Made by a program: the position numbers and the translations under genes. The notes beneath the pieces were generated by a model that worked only from the letters and a program-made list of their open reading frames with translations, ran no database searches and had not been told where the DNA came from. Below, piece after piece: positions 51,239 through 62,100 of a DNA stretch of 64,000 bases; the first letter of the stretch is position 1; the number at the start of each line of letters is the position of its first letter. Source of the stretch: CAYRFQ01 sp964423615 (GTDB lineage: Bacteria > Planctomycetota > Planctomycetia > Gemmatales > Gemmataceae); NCBI GenBank assembly GCA_964423615.1, contig CAYRFQ010000005.1:131393-195392 (forward strand), in the 5' to 3' direction.

Positions 51239-52444
51239 CTAGTCCAATGGCCCCAATCCTAAAAAGCAAGATGGGCTTTTCTGGTTTATGGCGGTTATCC
51301 AGTCTCGTGACTGCTTGCCGAATTGGTCAGGGGCGAGTTTTGCCGCTTGCTCGAAGTGCCGCGCTGCCTTTCGTAACTGTCCCGTGGATTCATAATGTCG
51401 TCCGAGTTGGAAATGAAAGAGGGCTTTCGCGGATGGCAATTGCTCCATGGCCTCGTGATAGACATTCGCGGCTTTGGCGTATTTCCCCAACTCCCGGAAA
51501 TTGAACGCGAGGCCGTTGTAGGCAATGACTTGTTCCTTGACCTTCCCCGAAGTGGAGTCGAATAGCGACAAGGCCTTCCGATAGGCCCCCGAACTCGCGT
51601 CCCAGTTTTTCTGAGCCTGGTAAAGCGAGCCGAGCAACAGATTCGCTCGCGAGTTGTCGGAAGACAACTTCTTCAATAACGATTCCGCTTGGGTATAGCG
51701 CCCCAGCGCAACGAGTTGGTTGCCGCGTTCGAGTCGTTGCTCGACTGTGGCCTCCGGCGCGACCGGGCGAGCCACCACTTTCTCGTAGTCGTTCAGCTCC
51801 CAGGTGAGCTTGTCGAGAATGTCTCTGGCTCGAGTTCCCTGGATGACCGGGTTACTGCCCAACTCTTGGACCCGTTGAAGCACTCTCTTGGCGAACCACC
51901 TCGGAAGTTGTTGGAGACGCCCAGTTTCGGACCGGATGACGGAGAATGTGTACACACCAGGAAGAACCACACCTACGGCAATCGCAAGCGTCCACGCCGC
52001 CCACGATGGAAACTCGCTTTGGGAATGGTTCGCCGAACCCCGGACGAACACCAGCCCGAGCAAACACCAGGGCACTTGCAAGCCAAGACAGCAGGCCGTC
52101 CGGAGGAGTAATCGCACGAAGTAGCTCCGGCCTTCAGGATCCACAAACGCACCCATTGATTCGCCAGCGACCCGAAACCCCACGACGAAAAAGACGCCGA
52201 CGAAGACTATCATCGCCACCGACCTCCACGACCGTTGGGGGACGTAGCCTTTTCGCAACGCCAGACTTACTTGCAGGCTTAGCGGTAACGTGGCCAGTAC
52301 GTGGGTCAGGAGGACGCGCGGCCAACCGAAGAGGCCCAAAACGGGTTGGTCGCCCAAACGGCTTTCCCCCGGAAAGTACAGAACGGCTGCCGAAACGCAG
52401 ACACCAACGATGGCACCAAGAAGCGCTGGCCAGTACAATTTCAT
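51239..52444 (-). CDS. Membrane protein with C-terminal TPR repeats
   Basis: 401 residues. Five hydrophobic helices lie in the first 190 residues ('LLGAIVGVCVSAAVLYF', 'VAMIVFVGVFFVVGF', 'AAWTLAIAVGVVLPGVY' and others). The last 190 residues hold four or five tetratricopeptide repeats ('RGNQLVALGRYTQAESLLKK', 'AYNGLAFNFRELGKYAKAA', 'FQLGRHYESTGQLRKAARHF'). TPRs mediate protein-protein contacts. The partner is unknown. It is transcribed in the same direction as the next two genes, 91 bases after the upstream gene, so an operon is likely. Confidence 0.82.
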   Translation of the reverse strand: MKLYWPALLGAIVGVCVSAAVLYFPGESRLGDQPVLGLFGWPRVLLTHVLATLPLSLQVSLALRKGYVPQRSWRSVAMIVFVGVFFVVGFRVAGESMGAFVDPEGRSYFVRLLLRTACCLGLQVPWCLLGLVFVRGSANHSQSEFPSWAAWTLAIAVGVVLPGVYTFSVIRSETGRLQQLPRWFAKRVLQRVQELGSNPVIQGTRARDILDKLTWELNDYEKVVARPVAPEATVEQRLERGNQLVALGRYTQAESLLKKLSSDNSRANLLLGSLYQAQKNWDASSGAYRKALSLFDSTSGKVKEQVIAYNGLAFNFRELGKYAKAANVYHEAMEQLPSAKALFHFQLGRHYESTGQLRKAARHFEQAAKLAPDQFGKQSRDWITAINQKSPSCFLGLGPLD

Positions 52445-52474
52445 AATTTCGTGGGAGGCCTCCGGAAAGGGAAC

Positions 52475-53536
52475 TTATTGCGTGACGAGGGCGCGAGCCG
52501 TGCCGGGATCACGGAGCTTCCAGATCAATCCGTCGTAAGCGTAATGCAGGAACGCAACACAAAGATTTAGTCCCAACCACCACTCGAGCACGGCCCGCTC
52601 GGCGACGTAAGCGAACAATCCCAAACCCAGCCCAAAAAGACCAAGGACCATGAGCCAGCGAGTTGCCAGACGCCGGAACAGCCCGTCCGACCCGATGGCA
52701 CGACGCCGTCGAGCATAATGACTCACCAGCGTCAAGTACTCGATGGCATGAAACGCAGAAGCCGCCACGGCGAGCCCGGCCACGAGATAAGTTTGGTTCG
52801 CCATGAGCGACACGACCAAGGAGCCGTAAAGGCCACAAAGGCTCACCAAGTAGACCGAACGAGGCAGACGTTCGAGCGGCCGGTTGACCAGAGCCAACGC
52901 CACAAACAGGACCGGCACCAGTAACATCCCCACGTCGAGCCCGAACTGGACGTTGAGCAGGTAGGGCTTTCCCTCCGTCCATTCCAGTGCCCAACTCGCC
53001 GTCCGAAGGGCGCCATAAAACAGAAATGCCCGCAGCACGATTCGTTCGAGCCATCGGTGACCACCACCTACTTTCCGGTCATAGATCCTTAAAACGCCGT
53101 AGTGTTGGGAGGCGAAGTGCCACGCGTTCCAAACGAAGTCGATAAGTAACAGACACGTGAACGCACCTTGGAACCAACGCACCCCCCACACGACTACGAA
53201 GACCAGAACCCCGATCGCGACCAACAATATGGAGTATCGACCTCGTCGGTCGGGGTCGAGGGCGACGAGACCAAGGGTTAACCATCGGTGCGGGGTGGTA
53301 ATGAAATAGATTTGCCAAAACGTGAAGTGGACAGTACCGTCGGATCCGACGAAGCCCGGGAGGAAGGCCAACACCCACGGCAGGTTGGCCAGAAAAAGCA
53401 GGTCGATTTCGGGAGAAACGATCCACCGGTTCGGTTTGGGCACGGTCGTTTCGAGATCCCGACGGACGGGGCCTGGAGTCCTTGAGGTCTCCGTCGGTTT
53501 GCTCGTCAGGGTAGCTTGGCTTTCTGTATCTTCCAT
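52475..53536 (-). CDS. Polytopic membrane protein of unknown function
   Basis: 353 residues from the ATG at 53536; an earlier in-frame start at 53563 has less support. About nine hydrophobic helices are visible. Conserved-looking polar motifs occur near membrane borders: 'FVWNAWHFASQHYGVLRIYDR', shortened here as WNAWHFASQHYG, then 'FHAIEYLTLVSHY' and 'HYAYDGLIWKLR'. Such His-rich motifs recall membrane metal-dependent oxygenases or heme-handling proteins, but this is only suggestive. Its start overlaps the lipoprotein gene upstream by 31 bases, suggesting coupling. Confidence 0.78.
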   Translation of the reverse strand: MEDTESQATLTSKPTETSRTPGPVRRDLETTVPKPNRWIVSPEIDLLFLANLPWVLAFLPGFVGSDGTVHFTFWQIYFITTPHRWLTLGLVALDPDRRGRYSILLVAIGVLVFVVVWGVRWFQGAFTCLLLIDFVWNAWHFASQHYGVLRIYDRKVGGGHRWLERIVLRAFLFYGALRTASWALEWTEGKPYLLNVQFGLDVGMLLVPVLFVALALVNRPLERLPRSVYLVSLCGLYGSLVVSLMANQTYLVAGLAVAASAFHAIEYLTLVSHYARRRRAIGSDGLFRRLATRWLMVLGLFGLGLGLFAYVAERAVLEWWLGLNLCVAFLHYAYDGLIWKLRDPGTARALVTQ

Positions 53537-53952
53537 TTCCCGTCTTCTTTGACAAACGACCATTCGAGCGTTGCCACTTCTGCCTCGCCATAGTCGCGAT
53601 GTAGTTTTCCTTCGAATTTGACCTGCTTAATGACCATTTTCATGATCCGTACGTTGGCCGTTGCGGTGTCCCCTTCGATCGTGGGTTCGCCTTCAACGAA
53701 GAAGCCGCTGTACTCTCGGAACTTCTTCCGATCGTTCAAAGCCGCCTTGTTGGACTTGGCGACCACGCCGGACCAGCTCCGGTCGGAGCCCGCCCTGTCG
53801 CTAATTTCTTGGACAAACTGTTCTAATTTCCCGGCTTCCGTTTCGACGTCATAACCCGTTCGCTTGGCACCGCAGCCCACAAAAAAGCCAACAACGGCGA
53901 AGAGGAGAACGGCGACACAAAAGCGGCGTGGGAGTGTTTTGGGGAGATACAT
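53506..53952 (-). CDS. Small putative lipoprotein
   Basis: 148 residues. A basic N-terminus and hydrophobic segment end in 'VVGFFVGCGAK', a clear lipobox with the +1 Cys at residue 27. The mature part is polar, with an 'ATANVRIMKMVIKQVKFEG' strand region and 'VKEDGKWKIQKAKL' at the end, recalling small NTF2-like or SnoaL-like folds. The function is unknown. It is the first gene of the likely leftward group 53952-51239. Confidence 0.78.
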   Translation of the reverse strand: MYLPKTLPRRFCVAVLLFAVVGFFVGCGAKRTGYDVETEAGKLEQFVQEISDRAGSDRSWSGVVAKSNKAALNDRKKFREYSGFFVEGEPTIEGDTATANVRIMKMVIKQVKFEGKLHRDYGEAEVATLEWSFVKEDGKWKIQKAKLP

Positions 53953-54179
53953 CGTGAGAGGCTACTGGTAGTGGGACCGGGATATTTAAGGATTACCACG
54001 GAGGGCGTTATCATGTCGCAGGGATGGTAGAAACGAGATTTCGGCGAGGCACTTGCCCCGCCGAATTCCAAGGAATGGGGCAAATCGACCCATGAACAAA
54101 ACCAACAAATACGATGGCCATTATTCTGGTGAACGTGGAAGACCAATCGACCCGACCCAACGAACACCACGCGGCCGTA

Positions 54180-55316
54180 TTACAAGTTCGGGTCGTTGAT
54201 GACGTCCCCGAATTTCCGTGTGGCTAGCGCCTGCCAGGCTTGTGCACTAATTTGGTTTGTGAAAAATCGCACCGAGCCGTCGGCCAGACAAGCATTGACG
54301 CCACCCGTGTGGAGGCTTCGGGCCGCCGCGTAGACGTTGCCATTAAAGCGGTTCTCGAAGCACTTCATCGGGCTGTCGTCGGGAATGTTGTCGGCGCAAC
54401 ACGGAATGACGTCCGGGACGGAAGAGTTCGGAGGGTTCCTGGCGGTGAAGACGTTTCCGCCCATCCCGGGCCAAATCCAAACGCCACGACCATCCGTAGA
54501 AGTCGTGCCGTTGTCGGAGCCGTCCCAGGTCAGGACTTCGCTCACGAGCAAGGTGTTTGATGTTCCGTCTTTCACTTGACCCATTCGGACACCACGACCC
54601 AGACCCCACCGGGCCGTGGGTGGGTATTTCTTTTTGATCTCGACGACCCCAAACATTCCAGCGGCGCCACTCTTCCACGACCAGAAGTTCGACGCACCCC
54701 AATTCCCGGCGTAGTTTCCTTTCCCGAGATTTTCGAGACTCCAGTCCCGGAATTGAACTCCCCCGTTGCCCGCCGAAGGGCAAATCCAATTATTCGAGAT
54801 CTTCCCCGCCGCCCCGTGTCGTCCGGGGCCACCGTGTTCCCAGTTGTCCGGTGGGTTGGCTTCGTCGAAGTCGTCGGGCGTGTCGCCAGCCGTCCGCATC
54901 AAGTTGGCTAGAGCGGTTTGTTCCATTTGGGCATATAGGTGGAGAGTCCACGACGGCCCCAAGCACCGTACTTCTGTGCCATTCACGCGTCCGCTTTGTG
55001 TTCCACCCATATACCAATACGGAACGGGACGCCAAACTTTTCCATTGGGTTCTGGGAAATTCTGTTGGGTTTCCAGGCAACTCGGGACACCGGGAGGGAA
55101 GCTATCGTGGGTATCATGATAGTTGTGGCTGGCCAGCCCAATCTGCTTGAGGTTGTTTTGGCACGAGAGTCGATTCGCGGCCTCTCGGACTTTCTGGACT
55201 GCCGGAAGTAACAACCCAATTAACACAGCAATGATGGCAATGACTACTAGCAACTCGATCAAGGTGAACCCTTGGCGAGGTCTCCAAGGGTATCGGAGTT
55301 TGGACGAGAGACTCAT
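54180..55316 (-). CDS. DUF1559 protein with prepilin-type N-terminus
   Basis: 378 residues. The type IV prepilin signature 'RQGFTLIELLVVIAIIAVLI' has its predicted cleavage between Gly16 and Phe17. Next comes the DUF1559 hallmark 'REAANRLSCQNNLKQIGLA', then 'NYHDTHDSFPPG'. The C-terminus has 'SLHTGGVNACLADGSVRF', the H-x9-DG element of the family. Planctomycetes carry dozens to hundreds of copies, thought to be pseudopilin-like surface proteins. GAGG lies eight bases before the ATG. The gene is separated from the lipoprotein downstream by about 230 bases. Confidence 0.95.
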   Translation of the reverse strand: MSLSSKLRYPWRPRQGFTLIELLVVIAIIAVLIGLLLPAVQKVREAANRLSCQNNLKQIGLASHNYHDTHDSFPPGVPSCLETQQNFPEPNGKVWRPVPYWYMGGTQSGRVNGTEVRCLGPSWTLHLYAQMEQTALANLMRTAGDTPDDFDEANPPDNWEHGGPGRHGAAGKISNNWICPSAGNGGVQFRDWSLENLGKGNYAGNWGASNFWSWKSGAAGMFGVVEIKKKYPPTARWGLGRGVRMGQVKDGTSNTLLVSEVLTWDGSDNGTTSTDGRGVWIWPGMGGNVFTARNPPNSSVPDVIPCCADNIPDDSPMKCFENRFNGNVYAAARSLHTGGVNACLADGSVRFFTNQISAQAWQALATRKFGDVINDPNL

Positions 55317-56170
55317 AATAAGACCTCAGGAAAAAAGTTCGTGCCGGGCGAGGAAGTTCATTCCTCGTTTGGTTTTGTGCAGTATACGATTCAATTTAAT
55401 TTGATGAACTTAGATATTAACGAGTAGAAAACAACCCATCCAGTAATTTCTTTGCAAATTTTTGAGGAACACAAGGTGGGGATGGCGTGAAAGCGATGTC
55501 GAGCGTGTTCTATGATTCATCGTATGCGCGGAGTCTCAAAAAAACCAACTCCGTATTGTAACTGTGATTGATGCCGACTTGCTCCTTTGCCTCAGCCCGA
55601 CATCCTGTTTTCCTTTTCCATTCTTTGTTTCGATCACTCCACACAACCCAACCCAAGTTGCCTGAGAAAAACACTTAGTTCCAGACGCAGAATACGAGGA
55701 TTTTGAGCACGAAACCTTCAGAAAAGTCTCGATTAAATGGCGTCTCCAGTTCTCGCCCAACCACAGCTCCAGACACTTACACATTACCCACCTCGAAGTG
55801 AAAAAAAAGAGGTGTTTTTGGACTCCTCCCGAGGCCGAACCAGGTTTCACAGAAAATTCACAGAAGTAGGCTGTAATTTATCGGTTCCCCGAATAGCGTA
55901 ATCGATAACTATGAGTGTTAGATATCGGTCGCCTGTACCGTTATGTCGAGTAGTTTCTAATGATCCGCTAGTGCTAAACGACCATTTCGGGTCGTTTCTG
56001 TTCACGGTATGTGCGGCGTACCCTCCTTCCACGTTTGTATCACTGGGAATTCTGGCTCGTGCTGGAAATTTGTCCTTCTCATGATATTGTTCTTGCTTGC
56101 CACGACTGACTAAGTAATTCATCGCTATTCCATCCTACTATTTGTTGCGTTTACACAAAGGCTCCCTCTC
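55317..56170. other. Intergenic region between divergent DUF1559 and giant adhesin genes
   Basis: 854 bases, AT-rich at 55370-55420 (likely promoter of the DUF1559 gene). Short leftward frames at 55536-55850 and 55847-56122 lack ribosome binding sites and known motifs. No repeat was recognised. Confidence 0.5.
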
Positions 56171-59100
56171 ATGCGACTCGAAGAACTCAAGAAACGATTC
56201 TTGGCCCTGACCACGACGAAGCACAACAAATCCCAAACCAACTCCCTCAAGAAGTTACACCTTCAGGCCGAGTTGCTGGAAGATCGAACCGTTCCAACAA
56301 CCATTGTGTTCCAGGAAGGACTAGAAGTCGCAAAGGATGGAATCGGGACAGGCGTCACGTACTTCGGGACTCAAGAAACCGAAATTTACCAAGGTGCTCC
56401 GGGAGCCGTCCAAGGCGATAACCAAACGATCAGCGTCGACGGCAGCACAGGCGGTCGACCAGCCCAAGGCCTCATGCGGTTCGACAACATCTTCGGACCT
56501 GGCGAAGGACAAATTCCCCTCGGGTCGACAATCAACTCGGCTTCCATCACGCTCTACGTAACGAGCCCCGGTTCGCCAGTCAATTTCCACCGGATGCTCG
56601 TGGACTGGAACGAAGACACTGCCTCGTGGGGCACGTTCGGAAGTGAAACCGACCCTCGCGCGGTGGAGACCAATGGCGTCGAGGCGGCTTCGACTGTTGA
56701 CTCCGCTGTGGATGGGGCACCTGGCAACGGAAGCAACAGAGACACCCAACTTGCCGTATTGCCAAACTTTGGCGACTTCGGTAGTGCCCTGCGAGCTTGG
56801 GCTAACGGTGAGAGTAACTTCGGTTGGGTCATCGATTACACCGGCGGCGACGGTTACGACTTCGACACGTCCGAAAATACCGACGTCCGATTCGACGGCG
56901 GCACGCAACTCGGCTTGTTCGAGAACCGACCGAAGCTCACCGTCGACTTCACCCCGCCGACGGGACCGGGTCGGATTCAACTGGCTGACATCAACTTTGA
57001 TGTGAACGAAGGCGACGGAAATGCGACCGTCACGCTGACTCGCAACTTCGGGACGGACGGAGCGGCTTCAGTCGACTTGAACGTGAGCAACGGGACGGCC
57101 CTTCGTGGCGCCGACTACACAGGCACGAGTTTTAACGTCAACTTCGCAGACGGCCAGAACAGTGCGACGGTCGAAATTCCGATCATTAACGACAATGCTC
57201 CGGAGAACGACGAGACCATCAACCTATCCCTCAACAATTTCGGTGGAGCTTCGGAGGGTGTTCAGAGCACCGGTACGGTCACCATCGTGGACAACGACGG
57301 GGCCGGGATTTTCGAATTCGAGTCGAGCGAGTTGAGCGTCAGCGAAAGCGTCGGCACGGCCACCATCACGGTCAACCGATTACGCGCCGCCGACGGGGTT
57401 GCGACGGTCGATTACGTTCTCGGGACCGGCAGCACGGCCACGAGCGGGACGGACTTCACGTTGACGGCCGGAACGTTGACGTTCAACGACGGAGAGACCT
57501 CCAAGACGTTCACCGTTACGATAGCCGACGACACGGTCATCGAGGGTTCGGAAACCGTCGTCCTTCAACTCAGCAATCCGACAGGCGGGGGTGCGTTGGG
57601 AGCCAACGATACTTCGACCGTGACGATCTTCGACAACGAACTTCTTCTCAACGAAATTCACACCAACCCTCCGGGTGACGACGGACAGTTCGAATACGTC
57701 GAACTCGTAGGTTCGCCAGGGTTGACGCTGGCCGAAGGGAGCAGCAACGTCTACTTGTTGGTTATCGAAGGGGACTTTGCCGGCGGCGACGCGGGTCGTC
57801 TCGGGAGGATCGACGACGTCGTCGATCTCGGCGCGGCCCAGGTGGGTTCGAACGGGTTGCTCGTTATCCAGGCGTCCAACACTGGCGGATTCCCAGTTCC
57901 GGCGGGAACAGGCTTCTTCGCGGCCAACCCATTACTCGTGAATAACGACACGGTCTCCTTCTTCCTCGTCTTGAGCCCCGAGGCACCCACCGAAGGAACC
58001 GATCTTGACCCCGGCAACAGCGGACAAATCGACATCTCGGCTTTGCCTGCCGGGAGTATCCTGCTCGATGGCATTGGTTGGCGAGACCGTGGCACCGGGG
58101 ACGTGGCCTATGGTGCGGTTTTGCTCCAGAACAACGGGACCCCCGACGCCGCCTCACGATTCCTGATCGACGGGCAACCCGACCCAAGACCGTTTGCGGC
58201 CGATGCTTGGTACAACGGCGACATCCTCAACACGTCCGACAATTCGAGCACAACCTACAACACCGAGGCCGCCAGTAACAACCTCCCGATTGGCGCCCGC
58301 ATCACCCCGGGGGCCCCGAACACCCTGCCCGAGAACGTCTTCCAGTTCACCCAATCCTCGAACCGGGTGAATGAACAAGATGGCAGCATCACGCTCACGG
58401 TCGTGCGTTCGAATCCGACCCAAGAGAGTGCAACGCTGAACTTCACGACGGCCGACGGTTCGGCCACGGCCGGCGAAGACTACACGACGACGGACGGGAC
58501 CCTGACGTTCGCACCCGGTGCTGAGTCGGCTACCATTACGGTCCCCATCCTGAGCGACCTGCTGGCCGAAGGAAACGAAAACTTCACGGTGACGGTTTCC
58601 AATCCTTCCCTGGGCGAACTCGGGGCCATCCCGACGGTCAACGTGACGATCATCCCGAACGACGTCTTCCAGGTGTCTCAGCCTTCGGCACAAATTGGCG
58701 AAGGGGACGGCAGCATCACCCTGACGGTCCTCCGCACCAACCCGTCGGACCGGACGGTTACTGTCGATTTCACGACCGCAGACGGGAATGCCACCGAAAG
58801 TGATGACTACACCGAGACGAACGGAACACTCACGTTCGCCCCTAACGAAACTAGCAAGACGATCACCGTCCTGATCCTGGAGGATACGATTCCCGAGCGA
58901 AACGAACAATTCACCCTCCAGCTGGATAATGCCGCCGGTGGCGGGACACTTGGGTCCCAAGTCGAAACGCTCGTCACAATTATCGATAACGACACGACCC
59001 GGATCGTCTTCCAGGAAGGCGCCCAGGTCCTCATCAACGACGTGGGGGCCGTTGATGGGAACGGGAACCCCATCATCTACACAGGCACCCAAGACACCGA

Positions 59101-62100
59101 AGTCAACAACTTCACGCCGAACTCGGATCTGGGGCAAGTGCCTAACATCTCTGTTGACGGCTCGAACTCTGCTCCAGGGGGAATTGGTACTGGACAAGCC
59201 CAAGGTTTGATCCGGTTCGATAACATCTTCGGGACTGGCAACGGACAAGTCCCGTTGGGGTCGACGATTTTTGCGGCCGCAGTAACGGTCAACATCAACA
59301 GTGTGAGTCAGGCCACCGGAGACATTGACTTCCACCAGGTCTTGCCCGGGATTACCGGAGGAACGTGGACCGAAAGCTCGACGTGGAACACACTCATCAA
59401 CGGCGTCTCGCGTGACGACATCGAAGCCGCCGAAACAATCGATAGTTCCCTGGAGAACCCGAACCAGGGTGGCGTCCGAACGATCACTGACCTCGAAGAT
59501 GCCGTCCAGGCTTGGGCCGTTGGGGGAACAAACCTCGGATGGTCGATTTACAACAGCACGAACGACGGTTGGGACTTCGCAACGTCCGAGGACGGGTCGG
59601 TCACTCGGCGTCCTCGGTTGACCATTAGCTTCGTTACGCCAACGGGACCGGGAGCATTCTCCTTCAGTCAGCCCGAGTACGAGGTCGACGAAAACGGCGG
59701 GAATGCAACTATCACTGTCTACCGCACGGGAGGCACGGACGGTACGGCCACCGTCGATTACGCCACGAGCGCTGGCACCGCGACGGCCGGAAGTGACTAC
59801 ACGACAACCACAGGGACATTATCGTTCTCCGCTGGCCAATTCCAAAACACGTTCACCATCCCGATCACCAACGACAGTGACTTGGAAGGGACAGAGAATC
59901 TCACGGTTACGTTGAGCAACCCGACTAGCGGTGCGACACTCGGCGAGCAAGCCAGCGCAACGGTGACGATCGTCGACGACGAATTCGACACCAACCTCGT
60001 GATCAACGAAATCGAACACAACCCACCGGGCACCGACGCTCCCTTCGAATACATCGAATTGCGAGGTACTCCGGACGCTCCGCTCGACAACATTTGGTTA
60101 GTGGAATTGGAAGGGGACACCCAGACGGGCCGGTCAGAAGCGGCTGGTCGAATTCTCAATGCCTACGACTTGACTGGATTCCGTCTCGGCGCGAACGGCT
60201 TACTGGTCATCACCCAAGATGGCGGCCATGAACTGCCCGACGAGACAAATGTCTATCCGATTAGCGGTGGCTTCGGAGGGAATAACCGGTCTTACTTGCT
60301 CGTCCGAAGTGAATTGAAGATCAACGTCAACGACGACGCTGACTCATTGGATCAGTTTGGCACCCCCGACGCCGAAGACGGAGTTATTGACTCCGAGACG
60401 GTTCTTGGCCAGGCCCTGATCCTCGACGCCATCGGGTGGATTGACGCCGCGAACCGAATCGAAGGCCAAAATGCCTATGTTTACGGTGGGGCAAGTGTCT
60501 CCAGCGCGAACTTCATCCCGAACGCTGTCACCCGATTTCTGGACAACAACGTCAAGCAAAATGCCAGCTCGTGGTACTCCGGCCTCTTGGAGCCAGAAGA
60601 GGGGCAGGACAGTCTTATCTACGACCAGAGTAATGGCAGCCCGAACTTGCCTTCCGGGGCCATTCTGACGCCGGGCGGCGAGAACGTCCTGGCGTCCAAC
60701 ATCTTCCGCTTTGAACAAGAAGGATATACGGTCAACGAGACCGACGGCACGCTCACCGTCACCGTCGAGCGATTGTTCCCGTCGAACTCAAGCGTGACCG
60801 TGAACTATGCCACGAGTGACGACACAGCTTTGGCCGGAAGCGACTACACAGCCACGAATGGCACGTTAACGTTCGGCCCGGGCGTCGAGACGGCGACGTT
60901 CACGGTTGACATCACCGACGACTCGGACCTCGAGTTGCCCGAAGACTTTCTCCTGACGCTAAGCAACCCAAGTGCCGGGGTGGTCGATGACCAACAGGGC
61001 CAGGTCGCGGCGACGATCGAGAGTGACGACGGGGTGACCGTCTTCCTCACGTTCCAACAGGGAGTCAACGGGTACGAAGACACCCAAGACGCGACGTTGG
61101 CCGTCGGGGCTCCGGACGCTCCGCGAAACGTTAACGACGTTGACATCGACAGCTCGAGTCGAGAAGAAGGATTGCTCCGGTTCGACAACATCTTCGGGGT
61201 CGCCATGAGCCAACTTCCGGTCGGTGCCCTGATCACGACGGCGTCCGTCATGGTGACGTTCAACGGCAACGGCGACACCGTCAACGTCCACCGCGCCTTG
61301 GGTGACTGGAACGAAGAGACGATTACCTGGAACAGCTTCAAATTCAACGGCAACGATGAGGGTGGTGTCCAGCCGGACGGCCTCGACGCGACTCCCGTGT
61401 TGCGACAATTCCCCGGTCAAGGCGCGACCGCAACGTTCGACGCCACGGACGACCTCAGGTTGTGGAGTTCAGCCCCCGCGGCGAACTTCGGGTGGGCATT
61501 CACACCGACCGGTTCCGACAGCACCGACTTCCTTTCGTCCGAGAATCCTAACATCGCGGCTCGGCCGTTGTTGACGGTCGGGTTCCTTTCGGCCGGACCG
61601 GCAGTGGAATTCGACGTGGCCAACGTCCAGGTCAGCGAAGACGCCGGGAACGCCGTCCTAACAGTCACCCGCGACGGTGACCTCAGCGGCACCACTACGG
61701 TCGACTTCACGACCGTCGACGGTACGGCCGTCGACGGTACCGACTATACGGCTACGAGCGGCACGTTGACGTTCGCACCGACCGAGACGACCAAGACAAT
61801 TACCGTCCCGATCATCGACAACACCGATCCGGCAGCCAACTCCGTTGCCTTCAGCGTCGCGCTGAGCAACCAATCGGAGGGCTTCCTCAACCCACCCGAC
61901 GCGACCGTGACGATCGACGACGACGAGACCATCCAGGTCACCTACCAGCAAGGCAAGCAGATCTTGATCGACGGCGTGGGCGCGGTCGACGGCAACGGCG
62001 ATCCGATCATCTACATGGGGACGCAAGACACCGACATGCCGGTGGGCGGCAACACGCCGCGGCCCAATGGGACAGCCATTAACATCGACACCAGCGGCTT

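Noticed and set aside
54908..54919. CTAGAGCGGTTT word matching the inverted-repeat family
   Set aside because: It lies in the conserved 'EQTALAN' coding segment of the DUF1559 gene, has no partner arm, and is explained by the protein sequence.
55847..56122. 91-codon leftward frame upstream of the giant adhesin
   Set aside because: No ribosome binding site and no recognisable motif, though its composition is fairly protein-like.
58154..59335. 393-codon leftward frame inside the giant adhesin gene
   Set aside because: Antisense to clear Calx-beta and DNRLRE modules.
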